The notes: a model not told the origin generated them from the sequence alone. 64,000 nucleotides of DNA from Lysobacter sp. Root76 (GCF_001428685.1 NZ_LMIK01000001.1:922084-986083); one strand, 5' to 3'. Shown: positions 19,031-29,317, counted from the stretch's first letter. Numbers and translations are program-made.

Positions 19031-20011
19031 TCAGACGCTGCGCGAGCCGGAGCGGAACCGGCTCGGCGTCGCCCCCGCCGAGCGCCGCATCAGCCGGCGC
19101 AGCGCGGTCGCGTCCTCGTAGCCGACTTGCGCGGCGACCTGCTCGATCGTCATACGACTGCTCTCGATCAGGGCCCGTGCCCGGTTCAGGCGCACGCTCT
19201 GCACCAGGGCCAGTGCGCCGGTACCGGTCGCGGCGCGCACGTGCCGGGCCAGGGTACGCGGCGACATCGCGAACTCTTCGGCCAGGGCCGCGACGCTGGG
19301 CGGCCGCGGCAACGCGGCTTCGATGCGCTGGGTCAGGCGCCGCACCAACTCGTTACCGTTGGACAGCATCGAGGGCACCACGAACGGCGCCTGGGCCTGG
19401 CGTCCGTCGATCAGCAGCACCTTGCCGACCACGTCGGCGAGCGCGGTCCCGAAGCGGCTGCGCAGCAGATGCAGCATCAGATCCGACTGCGCGAACGCCG
19501 CACCGGCGCTGCTGACCGGACCGTCCGCGCAGACCATGCGATCGGCATCGACCACGCAATCGGGTTGCAGCCGGCGCAACTCCGAGGCCAGCCACCACGA
19601 TGTAGTGACGCGGCGGCCGCGCAGCAGCCCGCCGGCCTGCAGCAGGAACACCGCCGAGCACGAGGCCGCCACCGCGCCGCCGCGCGCGCCATGCCGGCGC
19701 AACGCCGCGATCGCGAGCGCGGCGTCGTCGCGGGCCAGGCGCGCGGCGAGTTCGGGCGGGTTGTCCACGCCCAGGCCGGGAACGATCCAGGTCGAAACGT
19801 CGGCGCCGGCGCGGCCGGGCAAGGCCCGGGTTCCGATCCGCATGCCGCTGCTCAGCGCCACGTCCCCGCCCTGCGGCGACAGCAAGCGCCAGCGCGGTCG
19901 CGGCAGACGCAGGCGCGGCGCGAGTACGGCGGCGGTGCCGAGTATGTCCAATGTGTTCGCGACGCTGCTGGCATAGGCGCCGGGCAGCACCAGGACGCTG
20001 AAATCGTGCAT
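19031..20011 (-). CDS. GlxA-family transcriptional regulator (DJ-1/PfpI plus AraC HTH)
   Basis: A 326-residue activator-type regulator. Residues 1-190 form a DJ-1/PfpI-like domain (FSVLVLPGAYASSVANTLDI; GGAVAASCSAVFLLQAGGLL with a cysteine at the nucleophile position; RRVTTSWWLASEL). The C-terminal 100 residues are two AraC helix-turn-helix motifs (SVAALAEEFAMSPRTLARHV and TIEQVAAQVGYEDATALRRL). GlxA proteins sense small amides or amines in known cases. It is divergent from the dienelactone-hydrolase-like gene 92 bases away, with an inverted repeat between them, so it probably controls that gene and itself. Confidence 0.92.
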   Translation of the reverse strand: MHDFSVLVLPGAYASSVANTLDILGTAAVLAPRLRLPRPRWRLLSPQGGDVALSSGMRIGTRALPGRAGADVSTWIVPGLGVDNPPELAARLARDDAALAIAALRRHGARGGAVAASCSAVFLLQAGGLLRGRRVTTSWWLASELRRLQPDCVVDADRMVCADGPVSSAGAAFAQSDLMLHLLRSRFGTALADVVGKVLLIDGRQAQAPFVVPSMLSNGNELVRRLTQRIEAALPRPPSVAALAEEFAMSPRTLARHVRAATGTGALALVQSVRLNRARALIESSRMTIEQVAAQVGYEDATALRRLMRRSAGATPSRFRSGSRSV

Positions 20012-20031
20012 GGCCGAAAACGCTCGAAAGA

Positions 20032-20045
20032 TGTCTAAACAGACA
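20032..20045. promoter_or_regulatory. Candidate operator in the divergent intergenic region
   Basis: TGTCT-AAAC-AGACA is a perfect inverted repeat in the 92-base gap between the GlxA-type regulator and the hydrolase. The assignment to this regulator is inferred from position only. Confidence 0.45.
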
Positions 20046-20103
20046 CTGCCAGTCTAGCGCCGCGCGGTGTGCAATGCCGTCACGCCCACCGAGGAACCAT
20101 GCG

Positions 20104-20925
20104 ATGCCGAGCCGCAGCCAGACTCAGCCCGATCCGCTGGAGGATTTCGTCGTCCGCCAGATCGTCCTCGACGGCAGCCTCAAGCGCGTCTACGTCGCCG
20201 GCAGCGGGCCGGCGGTGATCGTGATGGCCGAAATGCCCGGCATCAGCCCGCAGGTCGCGCGATTCAGTCGCTGGGTGCGCGACGCCGGGTTCACCGTCTA
20301 TCTGCCCTCGCTGTTCGGCCGCGACGGCGCGATACCGGACCTGGACGAGAGCAAGGCGGTCTTCCAGCGCGCCTGCGTCAGCGCCGAGTTCCGCGCGTTC
20401 GCGGACAAGGGATCCAGCCCGGTGACGCAATGGCTGCGCGCGCTGGCGCGGCTGGCGCATGCCGAATGCGGCGGGCCCGGGATCGGCGCGATCGGCATGT
20501 GCTTCACCGGCAACTTCGCCCTGACGATGATGCTGGAACCGGCGATGCTGGCGCCGGTGCTGTCGCAGCCGAGCCTGCCGCTGGACGACCCGGCCGGTAT
20601 CGAGATGGCGCCCGAGGAACTGTCGGCGGTGCGGCAGCGCCTGGAGCGCGACGATCTCAGCGTGCTGGCCTACCGTTTCGAAGGCGATCGGTTCTGCCAG
20701 GCACAGCGTTTCGCCGCCTATGCGCAGGCGCTAGGCGATCGCTTCGTCGCACGCGTGCTGCCCGACAGCGCGGCCAAACGCGACGAGCTGCCGCCGTTCT
20801 TCGAGCACTTGGTCGCCGGGCCGCACAGCGTGGTCACGGCGCATCTGATCGACGAAGCCGGGCAACCCACGATCGCCGCGCGCGATGAGATCCTCGCGTT
20901 CTTCGCCCGGCGCCTCGCCGGCTGA
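20104..20925 (+). CDS. Dienelactone hydrolase family protein
   Basis: A 273-residue alpha/beta hydrolase of the dienelactone hydrolase family, which uses a Cys-Asp-His triad on lactone or ester substrates. The cysteine elbow GAIGMCFTGNFAL (Cys133) is clear, with EMPGISPQVARFSRWVRDAGF near the N-terminus and the likely histidine in VAGPHSVVTAH. The ATG at 20104 has GAGGAA seven bases upstream; a start at 20074 would add ten residues but lacks that site. There is no signal peptide. Its function probably follows the divergent GlxA-type regulator. Confidence 0.88.
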   Translation: MPSRSQTQPDPLEDFVVRQIVLDGSLKRVYVAGSGPAVIVMAEMPGISPQVARFSRWVRDAGFTVYLPSLFGRDGAIPDLDESKAVFQRACVSAEFRAFADKGSSPVTQWLRALARLAHAECGGPGIGAIGMCFTGNFALTMMLEPAMLAPVLSQPSLPLDDPAGIEMAPEELSAVRQRLERDDLSVLAYRFEGDRFCQAQRFAAYAQALGDRFVARVLPDSAAKRDELPPFFEHLVAGPHSVVTAHLIDEAGQPTIAARDEILAFFARRLAG

Positions 20926-20955
20926 AGGCCGGGTCGCGGCCTCGGCGTTCGCGCT

Positions 20956-22077
20956 TCAGCGGACGAGGCGCAGCACGTCGTCGAGCAGGCCGGCGGCGGT
21001 GACCTCAGCGCCCGCGCCCGGGCCCTGGATCACCAGCGGCTGTTCGCGGTAACGGTCGGACCAGATCGCGACCTTGTTGTCGGTGCCGGCGCCGCCGGCC
21101 AGCGGATGATCGGCCGGTAGCGATTCCAGGCCTACCCGCGCCGTGCCGTTTTCCAGGCGGGCGATGAAGCGCAGGCGCTCGCCGTTCTTGTAGGCCTGCG
21201 CGTAGCGCTCGCGCAACGGCAGGTCCAGCGCCGGCAGGGCGGCGTCGACGCCGTCGCGCGAGAGGATCGCCAGCTCCGGCGGCACCAGCGAGGCGACGGC
21301 GACCTCGTCCGCATCCAGCGCCACGCCGGACGCGCGCGCCAGGATCAGCAGCTTGCGCCGCACGTCATCGCCGGACAGATCGTCGCGCGGGTCGGGCTCG
21401 GTGTAGCCGGCGTCGCGCGCCTGCCGCACCAGCGACGAGAACGGGCGCATGCCGTCGTAATGATTGAACAGCCAAGCCAGCGAACCCGAAAGCACGCCGG
21501 CGATCGCGCGGATGCGGTCGCCGCCGGCCTGCAATTCGCGCAGCGAACGCAGCAGCGGCAGGCCCGCACCGACCGTGGCGCTGTCGCCGTAGCCGCTGGC
21601 GCCGGCCGCGCAGGCGCCGCGGATCGCGCGCCAGCGCGCCAGCGAGGTGCCCTGGCCGATCTTGCAGGCGGTGACGACATGGATGCCCTGGGCCAGCCAC
21701 TGCGCATGATGCTCGGCGACCGCGGTGCTGGCGGTGGCGTCGATCACCACCCGCGACCCGACCTCGCCCAGCGCCGCGGCGACGGCGTCGAGCGAACTGG
21801 CCTGCGGCGCATCGGCCAGCAGCGAAGCCACGCGTTCCGGCGCCAGACCGTCGGCAATGGCCAGGGCCCGACGCGAATTGGCCACATGCACCAGCGCCAG
21901 ACGCTCGCCCAGCGGCGCGCCCTGCCAGCTTTGCAGGCGCGCCAGCACGGCGCTGCCGACGGTGCCGGTGCCCAGCAGCGCCAGCCGCGCCGGCGCCGGC
22001 GCCGGGGCGCGATAAGGATGCGACGCGGGCGCCTGCTGAACCTGCACCTGCTGCAGGACGTCGGCCGCGGCGCTCAT
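20956..22077 (-). CDS. hom: Homoserine dehydrogenase (stand-alone, no ACT domain)
   Basis: Reduces aspartate semialdehyde to homoserine, the branch point to methionine and threonine. The 373-residue chain has a Rossmann fold (LALLGTGTVGSAVLARL) after an Ala/Gln-rich leader of about 30 residues. The catalytic signature AGYTEPDPRDDLSGDDVRRK carries the Asp and Lys residues. The C-terminus closes at LLDDVLRLVR with no ACT domain, so threonine feedback through ACT is not expected. It resembles the dehydrogenase half of ThrA/MetL. The ATG at 22077 overlaps the metB stop (ATGA). As the last gene of the metX-metB-hom operon it would be under the SAM riboswitch, tying homoserine supply to methionine demand. 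Confidence 0.94.
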   Translation of the reverse strand: MSAAADVLQQVQVQQAPASHPYRAPAPAPARLALLGTGTVGSAVLARLQSWQGAPLGERLALVHVANSRRALAIADGLAPERVASLLADAPQASSLDAVAAALGEVGSRVVIDATASTAVAEHHAQWLAQGIHVVTACKIGQGTSLARWRAIRGACAAGASGYGDSATVGAGLPLLRSLRELQAGGDRIRAIAGVLSGSLAWLFNHYDGMRPFSSLVRQARDAGYTEPDPRDDLSGDDVRRKLLILARASGVALDADEVAVASLVPPELAILSRDGVDAALPALDLPLRERYAQAYKNGERLRFIARLENGTARVGLESLPADHPLAGGAGTDNKVAIWSDRYREQPLVIQGPGAGAEVTAAGLLDDVLRLVR

Positions 22078-23303
22078 CGTTTCGCGCGCGCCGCCGTGGC
22101 CACCGCGTCGGCGGCGCGCTCCAGCGCGGCCTCGAGGTCGGCGATCAGATCGTCGACGTGCTCGATGCCGACCGACAGGCGCAGCAGTCCGTCGCCGATG
22201 CCGGCCGCGGCGCGCGCTTCCGGCGACATGGCGGCATGGGTCATGGTCGCCGGATGCGCGATCAGGCTTTCCACGCCGCCCAGCGATTCGGCCAGGGTGA
22301 AGCACTCCAGACCGTCGACGAAGGCGCGCACGGCCGCTTCGCCGCCTTCGATCTCGACGCTGAGCATGGCGCCGAAGCCGCGCTGCTGGCGTGCCGCCAG
22401 GGCATGGCCCGGATGCGATTCCAGGCCCGGGTAATGGACCACGCGCACCGCCGGGTGCGCGTCCAGCAGCGCCGCGATCGCGTGGGTGTTCTCCTGGTGC
22501 ACGCGCAGGCGCGCGTCCAGGGTGCGCAGGCCGCGCAAGGTCAGGAAGGCGTCGAACGGCGAGCCGGTCAGGCCCAGCGCGTTGGCCCACCAGGTCAGCT
22601 GCTGGTGGTGCTCGGCGCTCTTGGCCACGACCGCGCCGCCGACCACGTCGCTGTGGCCGTTGACGTACTTGGTGGTCGAGTGCACGACCAGGTCGGCGCC
22701 GAATTCGATCGGACGCTGCAGCGCCGGCGATAGAAAGGTGTTATCGACCACGGTCAGCGCGCCCTGCGCGTGCGCGGCCTCGATCACGAAGCGCAGATCG
22801 GTGATGCGCAGCAGCGGGTTCGACGGCGTTTCGATCCAGACCACGGCCGGCTTGGCCGCCAGCGCTTCGGTCAGCGAACGCGGATCGGTCAGGTCGGCGG
22901 TGATCAGTTCGAACGCGCCCTTGGCGGCCAGCGCGTTGAACAGGCGCCAGCTGCCGCCGTAGCCGTCGTGCGGCACCACGATGCGGTCGCCGGGCTTGAG
23001 GAAGGCATGCAGCACCAGGGTGATCGCGGCCATGCCGGTGCTGGTGACGACGCCGCCGGCGCCGCCTTCGAGTTCGGCCAGGGCTTCGCCGAGCAGGTCG
23101 CGGGTGGGATTGCCGCTGCGGGTGTAGTCGTACTGGCGCTTGTCGTTGTAGCCGGCGAAGCTGAAGTTGGACGACAGCACGATCGGCGGCGTGACCGCTC
23201 CGTACGCCGCGTCGCGGTCGATGCCGGCACGGACGGCGGCGGTGCAGGCGTTGCGGGTGCGGTTCTGGGTCACGGCGGTCGTTCCTTTGTTATGAGTGCT
23301 CAT
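22074..23303 (-). CDS. metB: Cystathionine gamma-synthase / O-acylhomoserine (thiol)-lyase family enzyme
   Basis: A PLP enzyme of the Cys/Met metabolism family, 409 residues. It joins activated homoserine with cysteine to give cystathionine, or with sulfide. Family marks are YDYTRSGNPTRDLL, the STGMAAITLVLH loop, HDGYGGSWRLF, WIETPSNPLLRITD and the PLP lysine in VVHSTTKYVNGHSD (Lys212). The ESLGGVESLIAHPATMTHA segment is typical of gamma-synthases. It is sandwiched by ATGA overlaps between metX and hom. Cystathionine beta-lyase is the main alternative, but position beside metX and hom favours the synthase. Confidence 0.9.
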   Translation of the reverse strand: MSTHNKGTTAVTQNRTRNACTAAVRAGIDRDAAYGAVTPPIVLSSNFSFAGYNDKRQYDYTRSGNPTRDLLGEALAELEGGAGGVVTSTGMAAITLVLHAFLKPGDRIVVPHDGYGGSWRLFNALAAKGAFELITADLTDPRSLTEALAAKPAVVWIETPSNPLLRITDLRFVIEAAHAQGALTVVDNTFLSPALQRPIEFGADLVVHSTTKYVNGHSDVVGGAVVAKSAEHHQQLTWWANALGLTGSPFDAFLTLRGLRTLDARLRVHQENTHAIAALLDAHPAVRVVHYPGLESHPGHALAARQQRGFGAMLSVEIEGGEAAVRAFVDGLECFTLAESLGGVESLIAHPATMTHAAMSPEARAAAGIGDGLLRLSVGIEHVDDLIADLEAALERAADAVATAARAKR

Positions 23304-24349
23304 GCCGCCGCCTGGCTACAGTCGGCCAGCGCTTCGCGCAGGATGGTGTCGATGTCGCCGGCTTCCTTGAGGCAGGCGTCGTGTCCGTAGATCGAGCGCA
23401 GCACGCGCAGGCGGGTTTCGCCGCGCAGGCGCTCGACCAGGTCGTAGGATTCGGACAGCGGAATCAGGCGGTCTTCGCTGACCGCGACCACCGTCACCGG
23501 GGCGCGGATCAGGCTCGGGTCGAGTTGCTGCAGGTCGATCGACTCGGACAGGCGCAGGAACGCGGTGGTCGGGGTGCGCGCGACGTACTTGGCGCCGCAA
23601 TGATCGAGGTAGTCCTCGGCATCGACGCGGACGCGGCCATCGCGCACCTGGGCGGCGCCGAAGCGCTCGGCGAATTCTTCCGGGGTGCGGTAGCTGAGCA
23701 CGGCCAGTTCGCGCGCCAGCGCCAGGCCCTGGCTTTCGTCGCACTGCAGCGCGCCCAGCGCGACCGCGCGGCGCTGCAGGGCGCGCCAGGCGGCGGCATA
23801 GGGATGCGCGCGGTGGGTGCCGCTGATCGAGACCAGTGCGCCGAGCCGCTGCGGATGACGCGCCGCGAACTGCAGGCCGACCATGGCGCCGTAGGAATAG
23901 CCGACGAAGGCTTCTAGGCGCTCGATGCGCAGCGCGTCCAGCAAGGCGGCGATCGCGTCGGCCTGGTCGGCCGGGTCCAGGGCCACGTCGAGCGTGCCGT
24001 CGGCGCCGAGCCAGTCGAACGAGAGCAGGCGGTGGCGACCCGGATCCAGCGCGCGGCCTGGGCCGACCTGGGCTGCCCACCAGCCGCCCTCGGGGTGGGC
24101 GCGGCTGGGCGCAAGGTGGCGGTGCGCGGAGATGCCGCCGGCCACGAACAGCACCGGCAGCGCGGTGTCGCCCTGGACTTCGTAACGCAGGACCACATCG
24201 CGGCGGCCGGCGTGGCGCAGGTTCAGCTCGATCCGCAGCTCGCCGCGCACGGCGTCGCGTTCGCTGGCGGCGGCGATGAAGGCCTCGCTGCGCTCGAAGG
24301 CGATGGGGGCGTGGGTTTCGGCGAAGGCGGTAGCGGGGGCAAAGCTCAT
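23300..24349 (-). CDS. metX: Homoserine O-acyltransferase-like alpha/beta hydrolase (MetX family)
   Basis: Activates homoserine by O-acylation as the first committed methionine step. The 349-residue alpha/beta-hydrolase fold has the MetX-type front (VLFVAGGISAHRHL, GGWWAAQVGPGRALD) and the acid/histidine region (AVSEDRLIPLSESYDL, SIYGHDACLKEAGDI). The nucleophile elbow reads GYSYGAM (Ser152) instead of the usual GGSMGG, so this is a divergent branch, and whether acetyl or succinyl is used cannot be told. I place the start at 24349. Another start in the same frame at 24358 is possible, but one at 24421 would fall within the riboswitch. It is the first gene of the metX-metB-hom operon. Confidence 0.87.
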   Translation of the reverse strand: MSFAPATAFAETHAPIAFERSEAFIAAASERDAVRGELRIELNLRHAGRRDVVLRYEVQGDTALPVLFVAGGISAHRHLAPSRAHPEGGWWAAQVGPGRALDPGRHRLLSFDWLGADGTLDVALDPADQADAIAALLDALRIERLEAFVGYSYGAMVGLQFAARHPQRLGALVSISGTHRAHPYAAAWRALQRRAVALGALQCDESQGLALARELAVLSYRTPEEFAERFGAAQVRDGRVRVDAEDYLDHCGAKYVARTPTTAFLRLSESIDLQQLDPSLIRAPVTVVAVSEDRLIPLSESYDLVERLRGETRLRVLRSIYGHDACLKEAGDIDTILREALADCSQAAA

Positions 24350-24417
24350 GGCGGGCATCCGAAGTGACGGGGCCATCGAGCTTGCAAGTCGCACGTACGC
24401 CAGGGCGCACGTCGCAA

Positions 24418-24529
24418 CCATCTTCCGACCAACGCAGAGCGGGCCGCAGGAATTGGCACCTTCACACGACTTGCGTCGCGTTGGGTTGCCCCGGCTTCAA
24501 AGGGCCTGTCCCTCAGCCGGTCTCGATGG
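24418..24529 (-). ncRNA. SAM-I (S-box) riboswitch upstream of metX
   Basis: Read on the minus strand, P1 is CCATC/GATGG (24525-24529 with 24418-24422). The near-invariant core follows: GAGGGACAGGCCC, then TTGAAGCCGGGGCAACC with P2 pairing CCGGCT/AGCCGG. P3 is CGCGAC-GCAA-GTCGTG. The J3/4 core is AAGGTGCCAATTCC, followed by a GGCC/GGTC stem and GGAAGATGG. All landmarks come in SAM-I order and spacing. It ends about 69 bases before the metX start. I see no T-run terminator, so control may act on ribosome access. High SAM should turn off metX-metB-hom. Confidence 0.92.
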
Positions 24530-24650
24530 ATGCGGCCAGTCTGCCCGCGCCTCGGAGGCCTGTCAATCGCTTCATCCGCATATAGCGATTAATCATAAGC
24601 CGACAACCGGCATCGCAAAAGCCGGTGGCCGCCGCATACACTTCGCGTCC
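24530..24650. promoter_or_regulatory. Divergent promoter region for the met operon and the phytase-like gene
   Basis: This short stretch includes the AT-rich segment 24573-24600, unusual in this genome, so promoters for both divergent units probably lie here. I do not assign exact hexamers. Confidence 0.5.
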
Positions 24651-25739
24651 ATGACCCCACGCCTTCTTGTCGCGGCCAGCCTCGCCGCCCTGCTCGCCGC
24701 CTGCGCGACCACGCGGACCGCTCCCGCCCCCGCCGTCCGCACGCCGGGCGTCACCTCGATCGCCGAGCGCTACGTCTCGGCCGAGACGCCGAAGGAAGAG
24801 CTGGATTCGCTCGCCACCTGGCCGACCGAGGACGGCAAGACCTGGCTGATCGCGACCGCCAAATCGACCCACCGCCTGGACGTCTACGACGCCGACACCG
24901 GCGCCGCGTTGCGCACGGTCGGCGGCGAAGGCAAGGCGATCGGCCAGTTCGACCGCCCCAACGGCATCGCGGTCTACGCCGACCACGTGTTCGTGGTGGA
25001 ACGCGACAACCGCCGGGTGCAGGTGTTCGCGCTGCCCGACTTCACCCCGCTGGGCAGCTTCGGCGAACAGGAACTGCGCAGCCCCTACGGCATCTGGCTG
25101 ACCGAGACCGAGCCGGGCGAGCTCGAGGTCTACGTCACCGACAGCTTCATGTACGGCAAGAAGTTCGACGAAGTGCCGCCGTGGGCCGAACTCGACCAGC
25201 GCGTGCGCCGTTACCGCGTCCAGTTCGACCAGGACGGCCGCCTGCGCGCCAACTACGGCGGCTCCTTCGGCGACACCAGCGAGGCCGCGGCCCTGCGCAT
25301 GGTCGAGTCGATCGCCGGCGACCCGGCCAACGACCGCATGCTGATCGCCGACGAGGACCGCCGCCACGAATCGACCCTGCGCGAGTACACCTTCGGCGGC
25401 AAGTACACCGGCCGCAGCCTGCCCGACCGCAGCTTCGGCGCCGAGGCCGAGGGCGTGGCGCTGTGGACCTGCCCGGACGGCGGCGGCTACTGGATCGCGG
25501 TCGACCAGCTCGCGCCGCTGACCGTGTTCCACCTGTTCGACCGCATCACCCTGGCGCCTGTGGGCAGCTTCGAAGGCAAGGTCACCTCGCACACCGACGG
25601 CGTCGCCCTGCACGCCGCCGCCACCGCGGCCTTCCCCAGCGGCGCGCTGTTCGCCGTACACGACGATAAAGCCGTGACCGCGTTCGACCTCGCCGATGTC
25701 GCCCACGCGCTAAACTTGAAACCGGGCTGCACCGAGTAG
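24651..25739 (+). CDS. Phytase-like beta-propeller lipoprotein
   Basis: A 362-residue exported lipoprotein: the signal peptide ends in the lipobox LAAC (MTPRLLVAASLAALLAAC). The rest is beta-propeller with NHL/phytase-like blades, for example LDSLATWPTEDGKTWLIATA, VYDADTGAALRTVGGEG, FDRPNGIAVYADHVFVVERD and EGVALWTCPDGGGYWIAVD. This pattern matches the beta-propeller 3-phytase family, which releases phosphate from phytate with calcium. Low similarity in such folds makes the activity uncertain. It starts divergently from the met operon, and the M23 peptidase gene follows eight bases after the stop. Confidence 0.75.
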   Translation: MTPRLLVAASLAALLAACATTRTAPAPAVRTPGVTSIAERYVSAETPKEELDSLATWPTEDGKTWLIATAKSTHRLDVYDADTGAALRTVGGEGKAIGQFDRPNGIAVYADHVFVVERDNRRVQVFALPDFTPLGSFGEQELRSPYGIWLTETEPGELEVYVTDSFMYGKKFDEVPPWAELDQRVRRYRVQFDQDGRLRANYGGSFGDTSEAAALRMVESIAGDPANDRMLIADEDRRHESTLREYTFGGKYTGRSLPDRSFGAEAEGVALWTCPDGGGYWIAVDQLAPLTVFHLFDRITLAPVGSFEGKVTSHTDGVALHAAATAAFPSGALFAVHDDKAVTAFDLADVAHALNLKPGCTE

Positions 25740-25747
25740 GAAATCGC

Positions 25748-26671
25748 ATGGTTTGGGGGCCGCGCGCCTTAGCCGTATCGCTGTGCGTGGCGGCCCTGGC
25801 CACCGCGCCGCAGGCGCATGCCGCCAAGATCTACCGCTGGACCGACCGCAGCGGCATCACCCACTACGGCGACCACGTCCCCGACGCCGCGCCGCCGTCC
25901 GAGGTCAAGGTGATCCCGGTCCACAGCGAGCCCGGCGCGATCGCGCGGCTGCGGATCGAGTCCGACGGCAGCCGCTACCTGGCCTGGGCCGACAACAACC
26001 TGTCCGGACCGATCGAGGTCAAGGTCGACTACAGCCAGAGCTACGGCGGCGGTGTGGGCGGCACTTCGACCCTGCCGGCGCGGGCCACGGTGGCCGCGCG
26101 CGCCAGCGCCCTGGTCGCGGTGCTCAGCAGCGAGGATTCCGGGCGCGGCGTGGAACTGCAGATGGAAAGCCTGCCCGGCGACCCCAGCGCGCGTCCGCGC
26201 AACGTCGACTATCTGCTGCCGCTGCGCCAGAACAATTTCCGCATCGACCAGGGCTACGGCGGCCAGTTCAGCCACAGCGATCCCGAGAACCGCTACGCGG
26301 TCGATTTCGCCGCCGAGATCGGCACCCCGGTGCTGGCCGCGCGCGAAGGCGTGGTGATGCAGGTCGAGTCGGATTTCGACAAGGCCGGCCTCAACCGGGA
26401 GCGGTACGGCGGCCGCGCCAACTTCGTCCGCATCGTCCACGACGACGGCAGCATGGCCCTGTACGCCCACCTCAAGGCCGACGGGGCCCTGGTCCGGGTC
26501 GGCCAGCGCGTGCGCGCCGGCCAGCAGATCGGCCTGTCCGGCAATACCGGCTTCACCACCGGGCCGCACCTGCACTTCGCGATCCAGGTCAACCGCGGCA
26601 TGCGCCTGGAGTCGATTCCGTTCCGGATGAACGGGCCGGCGGGGCCGTTGCGGATTTCGGGCGGGCCTTGA
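25748..26671 (+). CDS. M23 family peptidase with DUF4124 N-terminal domain
   Basis: A 307-residue secreted peptidase. A signal peptide (to about residue 25) is followed by a DUF4124 domain (KIYRWTDRSGITHYGDHVP) and a C-terminal M23 (lysostaphin/LytM-like) zinc metallopeptidase domain. Zinc-site residues are the H and D of FSHSDPENRYAVDF and the HLH of TTGPHLHFAIQVN, with LYAHLKADGALVRVGQRVRAG and IGLSGNTGFT between. It probably cleaves peptidoglycan cross-links in the periplasm. It starts eight bases after the phytase-like gene and is likely co-transcribed. Confidence 0.92.
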   Translation: MVWGPRALAVSLCVAALATAPQAHAAKIYRWTDRSGITHYGDHVPDAAPPSEVKVIPVHSEPGAIARLRIESDGSRYLAWADNNLSGPIEVKVDYSQSYGGGVGGTSTLPARATVAARASALVAVLSSEDSGRGVELQMESLPGDPSARPRNVDYLLPLRQNNFRIDQGYGGQFSHSDPENRYAVDFAAEIGTPVLAAREGVVMQVESDFDKAGLNRERYGGRANFVRIVHDDGSMALYAHLKADGALVRVGQRVRAGQQIGLSGNTGFTTGPHLHFAIQVNRGMRLESIPFRMNGPAGPLRISGGP

Positions 26672-26742
26672 GGGCTGGAGCGGTGCTTCGGGGCTGACGA
26701 CGCAGGCGGGATTCGCACCCCCCATCCGGCCCCGCGGGCCAG

Positions 26743-26764
26743 CTTCCCCCGCGGGCGGGGGAAG
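26743..26764. repeat. GC-rich hairpin repeat
   Basis: CTTCCCCCGC and its exact complement GCGGGGGAAG are separated by two bases. It is a hairpin of a type often dispersed in xanthomonad intergenic DNA, and it may also terminate the upstream operon. Confidence 0.65.
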
Positions 26765-26793
26765 GGAGTCGGTATGGGGCTTTTCCAGGAGGC

Positions 26794-26799
26794 TATAAT
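26794..26799 (+). promoter_or_regulatory. Candidate -10 element for prfC
   Basis: An exact TATAAT lies 49 bases before the prfC ATG, in otherwise GC-rich DNA. No good -35 hexamer is seen at the right distance. Confidence 0.5.
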
Positions 26800-26847
26800 C
26801 GCCGGCCTACTCCTTACCTTCCGGCGCGCCCGGTGCGCGCCGTCGCC

Positions 26848-28451
<1,604 letters not shown>

Positions 28452-28452
<1 letters not shown>

Positions 28453-28940
28453 TGTCGCTGCTGCGGCAGTGGTGGCTCTACTTGTTGAGCAAGCGCAGCG
28501 AAGTCGCCGCGCTCGACTACAAGGACGCCTACATGGCCAAGGTGATCATGGACATCCACCGCCTGCGCAGCGACAAGGCGCAGGCGATGGTGCCGCTGCG
28601 CGCCCTGCACCCGATCCACCGCATCGACCGCGAATCCGCGCAGCAGGCTACCCGGGCCCGCGCCCAGGCCCTGGCGGCGCGGCGCGAGGAACTGCTCGCC
28701 CACGGCCGCCTCGACCTGGCCGCCCTGACCGAGATCATCCCCTCGGTCTCGCAGATCAAGGTCGTCCAGGACGGCGAGCGCTGGCTCGCGTTCGAGGGCA
28801 ACGGCCGGCTCTATGCCATGCGCGAGGCCTTCGGCGCGGACTGCGCCCTGGCGGTCGAGGTCGAGGAATACCGCTTCGGGCGGCCGCACAAGATCCAGCG
28901 CCGGCTGCGGCGGGTGCGCCGGCTCAACGAGCTGGAATGA
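28452..28940 (+). CDS. Conserved hypothetical protein, possibly ParB-like fold
   Basis: A 162-residue soluble basic protein coupled to prfC (TGATG overlap). The second half (IIPSVSQIKVVQDGERWLAF, then EGNGRLYAMREAFG) has the rhythm of a ParB/sulfiredoxin-type domain. It ends in an arginine-rich stretch (RRLRRVRRLNELE). I see no catalytic signature I can name. Co-transcription with prfC is likely, but a role in translation is not shown. Confidence 0.7.
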
Positions 28941-29063
28941 AACGCCGGGCGCGAAGTCCCGCCCCGCCGCGCAAATTACGCACCCCATCACAAATCTGAA
29001 TAGATCGGCTAGGATCACGCGACCGCGGCAGGGGGCCGCGGCATCAACCGCAAGGGGAGCGCA

Positions 29064-29309
29064 ATGTATCTATTGGGTTTGATTTTGAGCGTGGTCGGCG
29101 GGCTGTGGATCGTCGTCAACGCGTTCCGTGAAAGCTTGCTGTGGGGGCTGGGTTCGCTGTTGATCCCGTTGGTCGCGTTGATCTTCGCGATCATGAACTT
29201 CTCCGCGAACAAGATCCCGCTGCTGATCTGCGTGATCGGCGCCGTGCTGACGGTCATGGGCATGCCGTCGATGTCGGAGATCGCCGCTGGCGCGCAGCCG
29301 GCGGCGTGA
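29064..29309 (+). CDS. Small inner-membrane protein
   Basis: An 81-residue protein that is almost entirely membrane segments: residues 1-20, 28-47 and 51-67, then a short hydrophilic Ala-rich tail. A good ribosome site (AAGGGGAG) lies six bases before the ATG. It is followed by a strong hairpin terminator. Function unknown. Confidence 0.8.
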   Translation: MYLLGLILSVVGGLWIVVNAFRESLLWGLGSLLIPLVALIFAIMNFSANKIPLLICVIGAVLTVMGMPSMSEIAAGAQPAA

Positions 29310-29317
29310 AGCGGCAC

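Noticed and set aside
24350..24421. Longer N-terminus for MetX starting at 24421
   Set aside because: It would lie within the SAM riboswitch, and the extra residues are not part of the fold.
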